Assembly: GCA_028641055.1 (NCBI GenBank)
Contig: CM054060.1
Span: 244,851,540-244,915,539, forward strand
DNA: 64,000 bases
Source of the DNA: Alopecurus myosuroides
Taxonomy: Eukaryota > Streptophyta > Magnoliopsida > Poales > Poaceae
Reading direction: 5' to 3'
The translations under genes were made by a program, and so were the position numbers. Shown one piece after another: positions 12,480 to 24,683 of the stretch (position 1 is the stretch's first letter; every line of letters starts with the position of its first letter). The notes beneath the pieces were generated by a model. It was not told where the DNA came from, did no database searches, and saw only the letters and a program-made list of their open reading frames with translations.

Positions 12480-12755
12480 GCCCGGCTCCCGGTTAGCAGC
12501 CTGTTGGTGAAGGCGTGACATGGGCTATCTACGTTGTGTTTACTTTCCGCTGTGTGATGTGAGACATTTGCCTGTCCTGCGTGACAGTTGTTAAGACTTG
12601 GTCATGTGACCATTTGCTTGTAAGACTATTTTATTCGTGTAATGGATAATCTATCTGTGTACCAACTTCGTATGTTGTTCACGACTGAATTCTTGGGATC
12701 GTGAATGTATGCATATAAGGGGTTCTGGACCATACGGTTTGGAGCCTCTACAAAG

Positions 12756-12768
12756 TTAGTATCAGAGC
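12756..12768 (+). other. Primer-binding site of element 1 (initiator Met-tRNA type)
   Basis: ttagtatcagagc differs by one base from the plant consensus TTGGTATCAGAGC. It lies three bases after the LTR end cctctaca, the normal place for minus-strand priming. Confidence 0.8.
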
Positions 12769-12975
12769 TATCGTGACCTTAGGAGCCCTTAGTTAGCATG
12801 GACGTTAACTAGTACTCTGAAAATATATAATATACTTAAGTGACTAAGTTTCAAAATATTCTTATACTTATCTTAACTATTTTATCAAACTCTACTTACA
12901 TTAAGTTATATCATGTTCGAATCTAAAATTTTGCACACTTGGGTCTAACTTAAGCTTACTTAAAATTTTGTGTAG

Positions 12976-13795
12976 ATGGACGTGGTATTCACTGAGGCTT
13001 GCCAGTTGGGACTAGCGAGAGATGTTCCCTTTCGTTTCGAGCGGAGGCTCGTAGCGATGACAGAGCTCATCGATCGTCCGGTTCCCGAGCTACGGGGAGG
13101 GATGATTTCGGATCTCCTATTGAGGGAGACTGGTTCGTGGAGTGTACTATTCGTCCTTCGTTGACCACTCCTTCAGCAGAGACCTTCGTCATTGCCGTAT
13201 TTGAGCGCTCCTTGCAGGAGGGCGCTGTTAGGGTGATCCAGGAGGCCATTGCACACCTGGCTCATCTGAGAGACTTCCTGTACCTAGGTACTCGCTTTGA
13301 GTTTCTCGGGAGGAGAGACGAGACTGGCACACCTGTTTCCGTACCTCAGGATCTCGATGGTATGGGTCCTCACCTGGAGGACATGGAGGTTTTGCTGCAC
13401 CGCACTCAGCGTCGACTTGATGATATGAGCATTCTGCAGCACACCACTGTTGCGGAGTGCCGTCTTCTCTGTACCCACCTAGGTAAGACGATGCTTTACC
13501 TTGAGACAGCGCCGCCCGGACCCGAGACTTGGAGGGGCAGCTGCGGACCACTCGTCTGGCCCGTAACCGTCTCACCACCAAAGTGGAGGCACTTCAGGAT
13601 GCCAACGCAATTCTGCATGAGCGACTGAAGACTGCGAGAGAGGACCTAGCCACTCGGGACTCCACACTCGATGAGCTGGAGGAGGAGAACACCGAGCTCC
13701 GCGGGGAGAACGAGGATCTTCTAGTCAACGATGACATTCTATCTGATGATGATGGGATGGATACGAGTAGAGCAGGCAAGAGGACGGCGACTTAG
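12976..13795 (+). pseudogene. Extra open reading frame upstream of gag in element 1
   Basis: Starting at ATG 12976, coding-like sequence runs through three frames: 12976 to about 13100, then the frame of 12999-13628 up to about 13530, then 13529-13795 with a stop. Recognisable pieces include MDVVFTEACQLGLARDVPF, LHRTQRRLDDMSILQH and a highly charged Glu-rich end (LDELEEENTELRGENEDLL) with heptad-like leucines, suggesting a coiled coil of about 270 residues in total. It is separated from gag by about 390 bases. Grass elements of the Del/Tekay group often carry an additional ORF of unknown function at this place; equating the two is inference. At least two frameshifts make it a pseudogene here. 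Confidence 0.55.
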
Positions 13796-14184
13796 CCGAG
13801 GAGGAGGATCCCGAGGAGATCCTTTTCGACAGAGACAATGCGCAGGACTAGTCGTAGTATCTCTTAGCTTGTGGAGTTGTGCCAGTGAGATGTACGCCGA
13901 CCCTATGAGGCGAATCCCCCGATGTAGCTCTGAGGAGCGTAGTTGTGTTAGTTGTCTATTGTGTGTATTGTGCTATGTATGACTCTATGCTACGAGTATG
14001 ATGTTTGTTTGTGTGATATCGATGTTTGGAAATTTGTCTCAACCCATAAAAAAATCTTTACCCATAATTAATCGCTTGTCATTTCTTTTTGGTTTTTAGA
14101 CACTCTTTTGGTTGCTCTAGTTTTTGGTTTTCTAAAAACAAGGAAGTCTTGCTGCATAGTCTTACACATGTTTCAATAAGCAGC
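13796..14184 (+). other. Spacer between the extra ORF and gag
   Basis: No gene visible. It contains short T-rich stretches and presumably forms part of the leader of the genomic RNA. Confidence 0.4.
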
Positions 14185-15300
14185 ATGCCACCTCGCCGGG
14201 AACCACCACCACCACCCCCGCCGTCGATGGAGGCATTGTTGGCACTCATGATGGAGGATCGCCAGGCCACTAGAGCCGAGAGTGCTGCCACGATTGCTGC
14301 CCTGCAGCAGTTGGCCGCTGCCAGCGCCAACAACAACAATAACAACAATGGCGATGGCAACGGTAATGGTGGACGCTCAAAGCTGAAGGTGTTTCAACAG
14401 ACCAATCCTCCGGTTTTCTCCAAGATCGTGGTACTGTAGATGCTAACGATTGGCTTCGCACCATCGCCAAAAATCTGCAAGTGGCATCAGTGGATGACAA
14501 TGACAAGGTGTTGTTCGCCACCCACTTTCTTACTAGACCCGCAAGGACTTGGTGGGATACTACCCGCGACACTATCGCCGCTGGCTACGTTTTCACTTGG
14601 GAAGACTTCACTGCCAGGTTCCGCAAATATCACATCCCTCAGGGTGTGATGAACATCATGAAGGACAAGTTTCTGAAACTGCGGCAGGGATGAATGATTG
14701 TGTCAAAGTACTGGGAAGAGTTCACTCTGTTGTCCCGGTATGCACCTGATGAAGTTAACACTGAAGCCAAGAAGAAGGAGAGGTTTTTGAATGGGATGCA
14801 CAATGAGTTGCAGTGCACCTTAGTGGTCATAACATTCCAGGATCTGGAGTCACTCGCGGATGCCGCGACGATGATGGAGCACAAGAGGCATAATGACTTT
14901 GACAACAGGAAGAGGAAGATGCAATTCCAAGGTGGACCTAGTGCACCCAGAATCCGCCCCACACCCTATGCCAGGCCAACGCCACCACACAGGGCGCCTG
15001 CTTATGCGCCAAGGCCCAACCATAACAACCACAACCACCACCATGGCCACAACAACCACAACAACCATAACCACCACCACAACAACAACCGTGCACTTTA
15101 TGCACCCAAGCCAGGAGGCAATGGGAATGGAAATGGAAACAAGTCCAACCATGCTGCCAAGCCAAACCAGAACCAGAAGCCTGTTGGAGGATGCTTTGTT
15201 TGTGGTAAAGAGGGACACTTTGCCCGCGAATGCCCAAGCAAGAACACTCCCCCAGCTCAAAACAATGCAACCAAGATGACTCGAGGACCAGTGAACAAGA
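14185..15300 (+). pseudogene. Element 1 Gag (capsid/nucleocapsid), frameshifted
   Basis: ATG 14185 opens with MPPRREPPPPPPPSMEALL. The frame changes once near 14425-14440 and a TGA at 14691 interrupts it. The middle (about 14440-14930) matches the plant retrotransposon gag domain, with WLRTIAKNLQV, RTWWDTTRDT and FRKYHIPQGVMN. A His/Asn-rich linker (15000-15180) precedes a CCHC zinc knuckle at 15192-15233 (CFVCGKEGHFAREC). Gag packages the element's RNA in virus-like particles. The frame continues into pol without a stop, as expected for a single gag-pol ORF. Confidence 0.85.
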
Positions 15301-16830
15301 AGCCCAATGGGATGAAAGGCTACCTGAATCATGTCACTGCTGAACAAGTTCGGGACACACCTGAAATGGTGATGGGTACGTTTCATGTCAACTCTGAACC
15401 TGCTGAAGTATTGTTTGATTCGGGTGCATCGCATTCCTTTGTTACAAAGCCATTTGCTGAAAAGAGTGGTATATTACATACACGTATGCACAACCCTATG
15501 TTAGTACAAATACCTGGAGCTACTACCCAAGCCAAACTTGTTTGCAATGAAGTACCCGTGGAAATACAAGGGAAAACATTTCATGCCGACCTGATAGTAC
15601 TGGGATCCAAAGGGATAGAAGTAGTACTGGGTATGAATTGGATGGACAAGTATAACGGGGTTATTGATTGCACCAAGAAGTCCATTTCTATGACCTCTGA
15701 CAAAGGGGAGAAAGTTGTTTTTGGCACAACCAAGTCAAAGTCAGAGACTCACTGCCACAGTGGTATAGCCACAACTGCACTCGAGGAAGTTCCGGTAGTA
15801 TGTGAACACCCGGATGTGTTTCCTGAGGAGTTACCCGATATGCCGCCTGATCGGGATATCGAGTTTGTTATTGAGTTAATACCCGACACTGGAACAATAG
15901 CACAGAAGCCTTAACGGATGAATCCGAAGGAGCTAGATGAGTTGAAGAAGCAGCTGGATGACATGTTAAGGAAAGGTTTGATTCGCCCTAGTGCATCACA
16001 ATGGGGATCACCTGTTATTTTTGTGGACAAACGGGACGGTTCCTCACGTTTATGTGTGGATTACCGTAAGTTGAATGATGTTACCATCAAGAACAAATAC
16101 CTGTTGCCCAAAATTGAACACCTGTTTGACCAGCTAAATGGGGCAAGAATTTTCTCAAAGATCGATCTTCGTACTGGTTATCATCAGTTGAAGGTTCGTG
16201 AGACCGATATTCCAAAGACCGCATTCACCACATATTACGGATTGTATGAGTACACTGTGATGTCTTTTGGTCTAACCTATGCCCCCGCCTACTTCATGAA
16301 TCTTATGAACAAGGTTTTCATGGAATGCCTGGACAATTTTGTCGTGGTTTTCATTGACGACATTCTTATTTATTCCAAGAGTGGGGAAGAACAAGAAGAA
16401 CATCTGAGAACTGTTCTCGGAACACTTCGACAACATCAACTGTATGCTAAGTTCACTAAGTGCCAATTCTGGTTGAAGGAAGTCGGATTTCTTGGGCACG
16501 TAGTATCTGGAGGTGGAATCTCTGTTGACCCTGCTCTGGTTCAGTCTGTTGCAAATCGGGATGCCCTGACTAATCAGACTGAAGTCACATCTTTTGTGGG
16601 ATTAGACGGATATTACCTCAAGTTTGTTCAAGGATTCTCCAGTATAGCCAGACCACTCACTCAGATGCTCAAGAAGGATAGCAAGTTCGTATGGATGGAC
16701 AAATGTGCTCAGAGTTTTTAAGAGCTGAAGAATCGACTGGTGTCAGCCCCGGTACTCATTATGCCGGATGTCACCAAGAGTTTCGATGTATATTGTGATG
16801 CTTCTAAGATTGGTCTTGGAAGTGTTCTCG

Positions 16831-17178
16831 TGCAAGAAGGAAAGGTCATCTCATTTATCTCACGCCAGTTGAGACCACATGAGTTGAATTATCCTACTCG
16901 TGACTTAGAGCTTGATGTCGTTGTGCTTGCTCTCAAAGCATGGCGACATTTTCTTATTGGGAAGAGGTGTGAAATCTATACGGATCATAAGAGTTTGAAG
17001 TATTTGCAAGAAGAAAAGGTCATTTCATTTATCTCACGCCAGTTGAGACCACATGAGTTGAATTATCCTACTCGTGACTTAGAGCTTGCTGCCGTTGTGC
17101 ATGCTCTCAAAGCATGGCGACATTTTCTTATTGGGAAGAGGTGTGAAATCTATACGGATCATAAGAGTTTGAAGTATA
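16831..17178 (+). repeat. In-frame tandem duplication of 174 bp in RNase H
   Basis: 16831-17004 and 17005-17178 are near-identical head-to-tail copies of 58 codons. Both contain [19 protein letters not shown] and end at the TDHKSLKY region. The frame is kept across the junction, so the RNase H core segment is doubled. Confidence 0.9.
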
Positions 17179-18100
17179 TCTTTACACAGCGTGAACTCAA
17201 TATGAGGCAACATCGTTGGATAGAACTCATCAAGGACTATGATCTTAGTATCCACTAGCACCCTGGAAAAGCAAATGTTGTTGCGGATGCTCTTAGTCGA
17301 GAGCCGGACTCTCTGAATGCTATGATTTAGATCAAAAAACCGGAGTTGTGGAAAGAACTTGACCAGCTTGGTATCGGGTCAGCTATGGCATGTTGGATGA
17401 CATGGAAGTTAAACCAACTCTTGTTGATCAAATCAAGGAAGCTCGGAAGGGCCAGAAGAGTATTGAGGGAATTAAAACCCGCATGGAGAAGGAAGAAGTT
17501 GCCGGTTTTACCATTGATTATGAAGGAGTCTTATGGTATGAAGGACGCATTTGTGTTCCGACTGAACCTGAGATGAAGCAAACTATCATGACTGACGCTC
17601 ATGGCACTTCATACTCTATTCACCCTGGAGGAACTAAAATGTATCAAGATTTGTAGGAGAAGTTTTGGTGGCACGGAATGAAGCGAGACATTGCCTCGTT
17701 TATAGCCAAGTGCCATATTTGTGATCAAGTGAAGGTTGGACATCAGCGTCCCGCTAGTTTGTTACAGACCTTGCAAGTGCCTGTTTTGAAATGGGATGAA
17801 GTTGGGATGGACTTCATTACTGGACTGCCATGGTCCAGTCGAGGAAGTGATTCAATATGGGTAGTCGTTGACAGGCTCACCAAAGTTGCACACTTTATAC
17901 CTGTCAAGACCACATATCGTGGAGACCAGCTTGCTGGTCTCTACATTTCTCGGATAGTCAGCCTACATGGAGTTCCCAGCAGGATTGTGTCAGATCGAGG
18001 ATCACAGTTCACATCTCGATTTTGGAAGAAGTTACACGAAGCTTTGGGAACCAAGCTAGCTTTTAGCACAGCCTACCATCCGCAGACTAATGGACAGACA

Positions 18101-18103
18101 TAG
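18101..18103 (+). other. Amber codon at the integrase catalytic glutamate
   Basis: TAG stands exactly 36 codons after the second catalytic Asp codon (17993), where the DDX35E glutamate belongs, in the context NGQT-stop-RVNQ. Confidence 0.8.
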
Positions 18104-18894
18104 CGTGTGAACCAGATATTGGAGGACATGCTTCGTGCCTGTGTTTTTTTCTATGGAGTTAAGTGGGAAGTCTGCCTGCCGTTTGCGGAATTTTCCTACA
18201 ACAACAGCTATTAGTCAAGCCTGCAGATGGCACCTTTCGAAGCCTTGTATGGACGGAAGTGTCGCACACCTCTAAACTGGACTGAAACAAGCGACAGTCA
18301 AATCTTTGGAGTTGACACTCTAAAAGCTGCAGAAGAGCAAGTGCATTCAATCCGTGATCGTCTTAAAGCCGCACAATCACGCCAGAAGAGTTATGCGGAC
18401 ACGAAGCATCGCGATGTCTCTTTCACAATTGGAGATTTCGTGTATCTACGTGTTACGCTGCTCAAAGGGATGCAGCGTTTTCATGTCAAGGGAAAGCTTG
18501 CACCCCGGTATATTGACCCGTTTAAGATCCTACCCCGTCGTGGAGAGGTATCTTATCAACTTGAGTTGCCTGAAGAGTTGTCAGCCTTTCACGATGTTTT
18601 TCATGTGTCATTGCTCCGGAAGTGTCTTCATGTACCTGAGAAGAATCTCACTTACCAAGACGTTGACTTCAAGACCATTGACATAAATGATGATTTGACC
18701 TACCGTGATCGACCCCTGCGGGTACTTGAGGAAAATGTTCGTGCTACCAGGAGAAATGCTTTCAAGTTCCTTAAGATTCAGTGGACGAATCATTCAGAGG
18801 AGGAAGCAACCTGGGAGCATGAAGATTATATCAGGAAGGAGTTCCCTGGTTTTCTTAACGACTAGACCCGCGAATCTCGGGGCGAGATTCTTTT

Positions 18895-18904
18895 AAGGGG
18901 GAGA
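18895..18904 (+). other. Polypurine tract of element 1
   Basis: aagggggaga two bases before the 3' LTR start TGTCACACC. This is the usual site of plus-strand priming. Confidence 0.8.
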
Positions 18905-20546
18905 TCTGTCACACCCCAGTTTTAGGTCACTTGTAACACATGAGGGAAGCCATTTTTGTGAGCCAACAAAAACTTTTGAATACCCTTGTGTAATCCAAAA
19001 TTATGTAATGAACCATGTTTATCTATGCAATGCAAGCAAGCTTTGATCAAAAATCATTTATTATCTTTTTTGATGTTTTCTAATTATTTCTGTGATGTTT
19101 TCCACATGTTGTTTTTAATACATTTCATCCAAATTATTGTGACATTGTTGTTTTCAACTTATTGACAATATTTGGTTTGTTTTGAACCAAGAAAAAAATT
19201 TGGCAAAAGAATAATTGAATGTTTTCTTTTAAAGTTTCTATAGAAACTTAATTCTGAAAAATAAGCCAAGTAGCTATTTTTCACTCATGTTATCCATATG
19301 CTAAGGAATCATACTTTATGTTTTCTTGGCATGAATGTGTTCTCTAATATATGGACTACAAAGGGGTCAGCTTGGTTTGAAAAAGTGAATTGAGTAAACA
19401 ATCCTTTGCTTGATGGTTTTGTGTTAAGAAAATTAAGGCAGAAGTGTGTTTTTTGAAAACGGAGAAAAACAGGAACTAGCTGTTTTCCCACCTTGTTTTC
19501 AGTGCTCATTTGGATTTCAAATTTGTTTTATTTTGATGTTTCTGAAAGTAATAAACTCGCTTAACACGACCACCCTTTGAAAACAAATTTTGTATTGAGT
19601 TTGGTTCATGAAAACAGGACCAACTTTTGCCTAATCCAGTCTGTTGCAACACTTAGAAAATTACACTAAGTCATTTAGACTGAATCTGAAAAATTCAGAA
19701 AAATAGGAAATGACACCAAATCCATTTGATCATATCTTTTGTTTGGAAAACTCTTTAGCTGAGCCACTTGGACCTTCTAGAAGCCTAGTCATCCCTCTTC
19801 ATTTTCTATGCTTTGGATTTTAGTTGTGTTGACGAGAGAGGAGTGGAAGGGAGAGAGAACAGAGGTGAAAACAAGAGGGAGTGGCATGGGGGGTTCTGAG
19901 AGAACGCCACTATGTGTGCCACTGTGGCCACCTCGTGCCATTTTTCCACGCCCTCGTCGTTGGTAGCCTTGACTGACCCCATTTTCACCTCCTAGCCACG
20001 CCCAAGGCGCAAGGGGCGCGGCATGAGCACCCAGAGCGCGCCCCGAGCCCTTTACCTGTCGCCCGAGAGCACCCCCGTGCGCACACGTCGTGGCACCATG
20101 GCTATAAAGCCTCGGGCACGCACTCGCCTCGCCTGTACACTCACCACCCACCCCTCCCTCACCCAGACCACGAGCGCGCACGCCCTAAGCTCGCTGTGAG
20201 CCCAGAGCGCCGGAAAAATGCCGCCGGCCACCGCGGAGAGCAAAGGTGGGAGGCGCACACCGTGGGAAATCCCTCCCCTCTCCTTTGCATCCACCGCAAT
20301 CCCCACCCTCCGTAGACCACCCCTAACACGTACTTGTGTCCCCTCGCTTGCAGGTTCGCCGGAGAACCCGTCGGAGTCGCCGCGGACCCACAACATCGCG
20401 CCAGCGACTGAGGCCGTTCCGCGCCGCGTCTTCACCGCCCCTGCACTGCCTCGAGTCCGTGACACCACCCCGACCCCGCGCCAGCTTCCCACACGACCCC
20501 TAGGTGAGAAATCTCTTGCTTCTCGCTGCCGGTCGTGCGCCGATTG

Positions 20547-20585
<39 letters not shown>

Positions 20586-20665
20586 AAAGGGAGGAAGGCG
20601 ATGGCCGTGCACCGTTGATCGTGAGATCAATGGCCACGTTTGAACCATGAAACGTTACACGTGTG

Positions 20666-22372
20666 TGATGCATGTAAAATGCATAGATGAATTTTGCATA
20701 TTTTCACATGGTTTTCTATTACATATTGCATCATATAAGGGTATAATTCAATGTTTTATAGTATTTTGGGGTTAAATTACAAAGTCCCCCAACTTTTATG
20801 GAATTAACCCTGCCTGTCAGAAACCCCGTTTTCTATATTTTTGACGTTTCGGGGGGCAAACTTCCGCGAAATCACCCGAAAATCTGCGGGGGTCATTTTC
20901 TTGGAAGGAGAAGACTTGCGGGCGAAGGATCCACGAGAATTGGGCAAGGAGGCCCAAAAGAGGACCCTCCACGCGGCCAGATTCCTTGGCCGCGTGAGAG
21001 GCCCCCTTTTGGCCCCTGTGGCCCCAATTCCTTCCATCTTCGACTTATCGACTCCGTCTTGACCTAAAACCGACTATAAAAAGGGTCCCTCGTACCCTTA
21101 CGGAGAGGAGCGCCGCCGAAACACCGAAACAGAGACCAGAAGTTCCAGATTGGAGGGGAAAACTCCGGCGGGGCGCCGCCGGTGTGATCTCCTACCCCTC
21201 CAACGTCATCACCGTCGACATCTCCATGAAGAGGGAGTAGTCCACCCCAGGGCTATGGGTTTGTTGAAGTAGCACTTGTATCTCTCTCTCTCTCTATGTG
21301 CTTCACTAATTAGATCCGTATGAGCTGCCTCACATGATTACGGGCACCGTTGTAATTCCTATGTGGTGGATCTTTTGTATGAGTTATTGAATCTGAAATT
21401 GCAATTGTTTCTCTTGAGTTATTTGAGTAGATTATCTTATGTACCCCGTTCTTATTTGCTAGATTTGATCAATCTAGTTCTTGAGAGCGTGTGTGGGGTG
21501 ATGGGTGCATTAGTTGGAGTAATGGGGGGGTGGCTAGTGCTGTGAAAGTGACAGAAGTTCAGCGATCCACTTAGGTTTTGTTAAACCTTTCTTAGTTACC
21601 TCACTAGGGATAAAAAGGAGTACCTTGTTACCGGGGATTTGAAGTGACACTAATCAGTCTCCATGACTAGATCTAGCAAGTTCTTACTTCAACTTCATGT
21701 CACATTGCTTAAAGCTATACTCTGGTTTTTCCTTAATTATCGAGGTGTTATGATTTATTCCGCATCTTGGTGGAGTATAAGAGGGATCAATATGACCGTA
21801 GAGATCTCTATGCTAGGACGTGATGCCCATATGAAAGTACTCAATGTTAAACATGTTATCGTAATCTCACATGTAATTCTGTATGTCCACCGTCTACCAC
21901 TTTATTTGAGAGAATGCAAGTGTGAAACCATGAACCCCGGTCCTATTTTAAATATAAGAAAACACTCTAGTTACTTTTTCTGCAATTTACTTTACTTGCA
22001 CTTTACTTTACTTGCATCTCCAATTCGAATTTACATTATCTCCATCACCACTTGCATCACAAAAATACAAAAACAATCCATTGCATATTTATTTTCTCAT
22101 TTGCATTTAGTAGTAGATTTAATTATTGCACATTTACTTTCAGTTTTGCATTGCAATTTAGAAGTCTCACACCTTGTGCTTGACAACCACTTGGTGAGGT
22201 TGAGGGCACAAAACTCTCTATTTGTTTGCAGGATCCTGGAGGAAGCTTGGAAGACAACTGCTGAAATACTGGCTCCCCAAGAGTTCGATATAAACCCTCG
22301 ATTCACCCTCGTGGGGAACAAGGCTTGCCACTAGCTACACACTCTGCACTTGGAGTCTCAACCTAGCCATCA
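20666..22372 (+). repeat. 5' LTR of element 2
   Basis: 1707 bp, TG...CA, closely matching 27112-28831. A TATA box (TATAAAAAG) is at 21075-21083. The 223-codon open frame at 21663-22334 is not preserved in full length in the other LTR and shows no domain, so it is not called a gene. Confidence 0.9.
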
Positions 22373-22382
22373 AGCGTTTTTC

Positions 22383-22400
22383 TGGCGCCGTTGCCAGGGA
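22383..22400 (+). other. Primer-binding site of element 2 (tRNA-Asp type)
   Basis: tggcgccgttgccaggga, ten bases after the LTR end, matches the complement of the plant tRNA-Asp 3' end except for one base. Confidence 0.75.
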
Positions 22401-22731
22401 GCCATAGGTGAAGGAGTTGTCCAAGGGAGCTCACAAGAATTCTTCATCACCAACAAGGTGTGCAAACACCTAAGCTTGGGGAGGTTGCACCTACGTGAGT
22501 ACCGTCCTTTCTATCTCCACCTTATTTCAAGTAGATTGTTTTGTTTCTTGTCTTGTTTTTGTTTTTGTTTTGTTTTTGTTCTTGTTTTTGTTTTGTCTTG
22601 CATATTTTATTTTAGTTTGCATTTTAGCTTTGCATTTAGTTATCTAGTTTATTTTAGTATTTCGAATTTTCCTAGTTACTTTACTTTTCAGTTTTGCATA
22701 AAAAATTAAAAACTACATAAAAACTGTTAAA

Positions 22732-24683
22732 ATGGGTGATAGAACTAAATTAAGTGACTACACAAATACACCCAATGACCAATTCATTGCTAGGTCAATT
22801 ACTACACCTGAAATACAAGTTGAAAGCTATGAAGTAAGTCCTAGTTTATTGAATTTAATTACTAGAGAGCAGTTTGGTGGTAGTGTTATGGAGGATGCCT
22901 CTATGCATCTTCATGATTTCATGGAAATATGTGATATGCAAAAATTTAAAAATGTGGAAAGAAGTGTTTTAAAACTGAAATTATTTCCTTTTCACTTAGA
23001 GGAAAGGCTAAAGAATGGTTACTTTCACTACCTATAGCTAGTATAAAGTCTTGGGATGATTTAAAAGAAGCTTTCATTAAGAAATATTATCCTCCCGTTA
23101 AAATTTTGCAAAATAGGAATAATATCCTCTCATTTAGGCAAAATGATAATGAACATGTAGCCATGGCATGGAATAGAATTAAATTAATTCTTAGAACATG
23201 CCCATCACATGGAGTAAATGAATGGACCATACTACACTCTTTTTATAATGGTCTAAACTACATGTCTAGAAATATACTTGATTCTGCTGCTGGAGGTGCC
23301 TTTATGAGTAAAACTGTAGGAGAGGCTAAGACCATATTAGAAAGCATATTGCAAAATTATAGTCAATGGAATACTGAAAGAGCACCCAATCCCACTAAGA
23401 AAATAAACTCAATTGAAGAAATCAATGATTTGTCTTCTAAAATGGACACTATTCTTGCTTTTATTAATAAACAAAATATGGAGAATGTGCCTTTGCAGGA
23501 GCTAGTTGGTAGTAATTTTGAAAGTGTGGATGTTAATTTTGTTAGGAATTATGGTAGATATGGTTTTGGTAATGCTTACAATTCATATAGTAAACCTCCT
23601 TATGTGCCAAATAAACCTTTTGTTCTATATCCTAATGCTAATGAAAATAAGTGGAAGCCTTCTAGTGAAATTTCTGAATCTAATAAATTGCTTATGGAAC
23701 AAGTTGCTAGTCAAAATGCTATGATACATGAGTTAAATAAGTCTATTGCATCCATTAGTAGTGATATTAAAGGATTGCAACTTCAATCTTCGAATTTAGA
23801 TAAAGCATTGTCAAAATTAGCTGATAATCAAGCAACTCTATTAAGCATGTCAGCAGGAAAGCCACAAGCACAACCTAGTGTAGGAATGAATTCTATTACT
23901 ATTGCTGCTCCTATTATTGAAAATATTGATCATATTGCTGAGAATACAAGTGAGCATGTCCCTACTAGCTTAGAAGAAACTTTGAATGAAATAGTGAAGT
24001 ACCCTAAATATTTACTTCCATATATGTCTTATCTTTCTAGCAAAGATGAAATTAGTCCTCATGAATCAAGCATGCTAGCTAAATTAGAGAGTAAAGTAGA
24101 GGAAATTATGATGCTTACTGAAATTAAGGATCCATTTCTTGATTTAGAAAAAATTAGCTTGCAAGAACTTATTGCTACTCTACAAAAATTTGCTAGTGAT
24201 CCCACTATAAATGTTAATCAACCTGGCTTTGGATCTTATATTGCTAATCATGTCTTGCAAGAAAAAAATTCTAGGTACAATAATGAGGCCATGATACCTC
24301 CTAAGCTTGGGGATGCATGGATCCCCAAGGTGATAGTTTCAATTGGAAAAGAAATTCACCATGCTATGTTAGATCTAGGTTCTAGTGTATCGGTACTCTC
24401 TAAAGAATTATATGAATTGCTAGAACTAGAAAATTTAGAAAAGTACTAAAGTGAATTTTTCCTTGCTTATAACTCTACTAAACATGCTGTAGGACAAGTA
24501 AAAGATGTTATGATTGAATTGCACATGACTTTCGTACCCGTTGATTTCATTATTATGGATATGGGGGATAAATCCCCTAGTCCTATTATTTTGGGTAGAC
24601 CTTTTCTTCGTACTACGGGTGCAATCATAAACTCTAAGGAAGGGAATGTCAAGTTTCAGTTCCCTCACAAGAAAAGCATGTAG
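22732..24683 (+). pseudogene. Element 2 Gag and protease-like region
   Basis: Opens at ATG 22732 with GDRTKLSDYTN. One frameshift near 23005 separates the N-terminal part, including ITREQFGGSVMEDASMHLHD, from the rest (SWDDLKEAFIKKYYPP and downstream). This is the Athila-type gag, which assembles the particle. The distal part carries a retropepsin-like segment with LDLGSSVSVLS (Asp codon 24372-24374). A TAA at 24447 interrupts, after which the same frame continues through IILGRPFLRTTGAIIN to TAG at 24681. The active site reads DLGSS rather than the usual DLGAS. No polymerase follows. Two lesions make this copy non-coding as it stands. Confidence 0.82.

Larger units (their letters stand above)
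1940..12752 (+). repeat. 5' LTR of element 1 (rearranged, with solo LTR S1 inside)
   Basis: Begins TGTCACACCCC and ends cctctaca just before the primer site. 1940-6077 aligns with the 3' LTR up to about 31256. Sequence from 6091 onward repeats LTR material already present from 3966. The LTR is then interrupted by S1 (7879-12158) and finishes at 12752. Without the duplication and S1 the LTR would be about 4.7 kb, unusually long. Promoter, candidate exons and 3' end signals are listed separately. Confidence 0.9.
15301..18865 (+). pseudogene. Element 1 Pol: protease, RT, RNase H, integrase, chromodomain
   Basis: Domain order is PR-RT-RH-IN-CHD, typical of Ty3/Gypsy. The protease active site is LFDSGAS (Asp codon 15417). 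RT shows [10 protein letters not shown] and the FIDD catalytic box (16350-16361). RNase H starts near DVYCDAS (about 16785) and contains an internal duplication. Integrase has its HHCC zinc region (about 17600-17720) and the first two catalytic Asp codons at 17810 and 17993. The chromodomain (about 18700-18860) includes NHSEEEATWE. Stops interrupt at 15912, 16719, 17256, 17328, 17654, 18101 and 18212, with a frame change near 17385. The ORF ends with TAG at 18863. The copy cannot produce a working polyprotein. Confidence 0.9.

Noticed and set aside
14850..15434. 194-codon minus-strand frame opposite gag
   Set aside because: Shadow of the Asn/His-rich gag linker; the plus-strand frame has the zinc knuckle and protease.
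21663..22334. 223-codon open frame in the element 2 LTR
   Set aside because: Shortened to 159 codons in the other LTR, no domain, low-complexity translation of AT-rich DNA.
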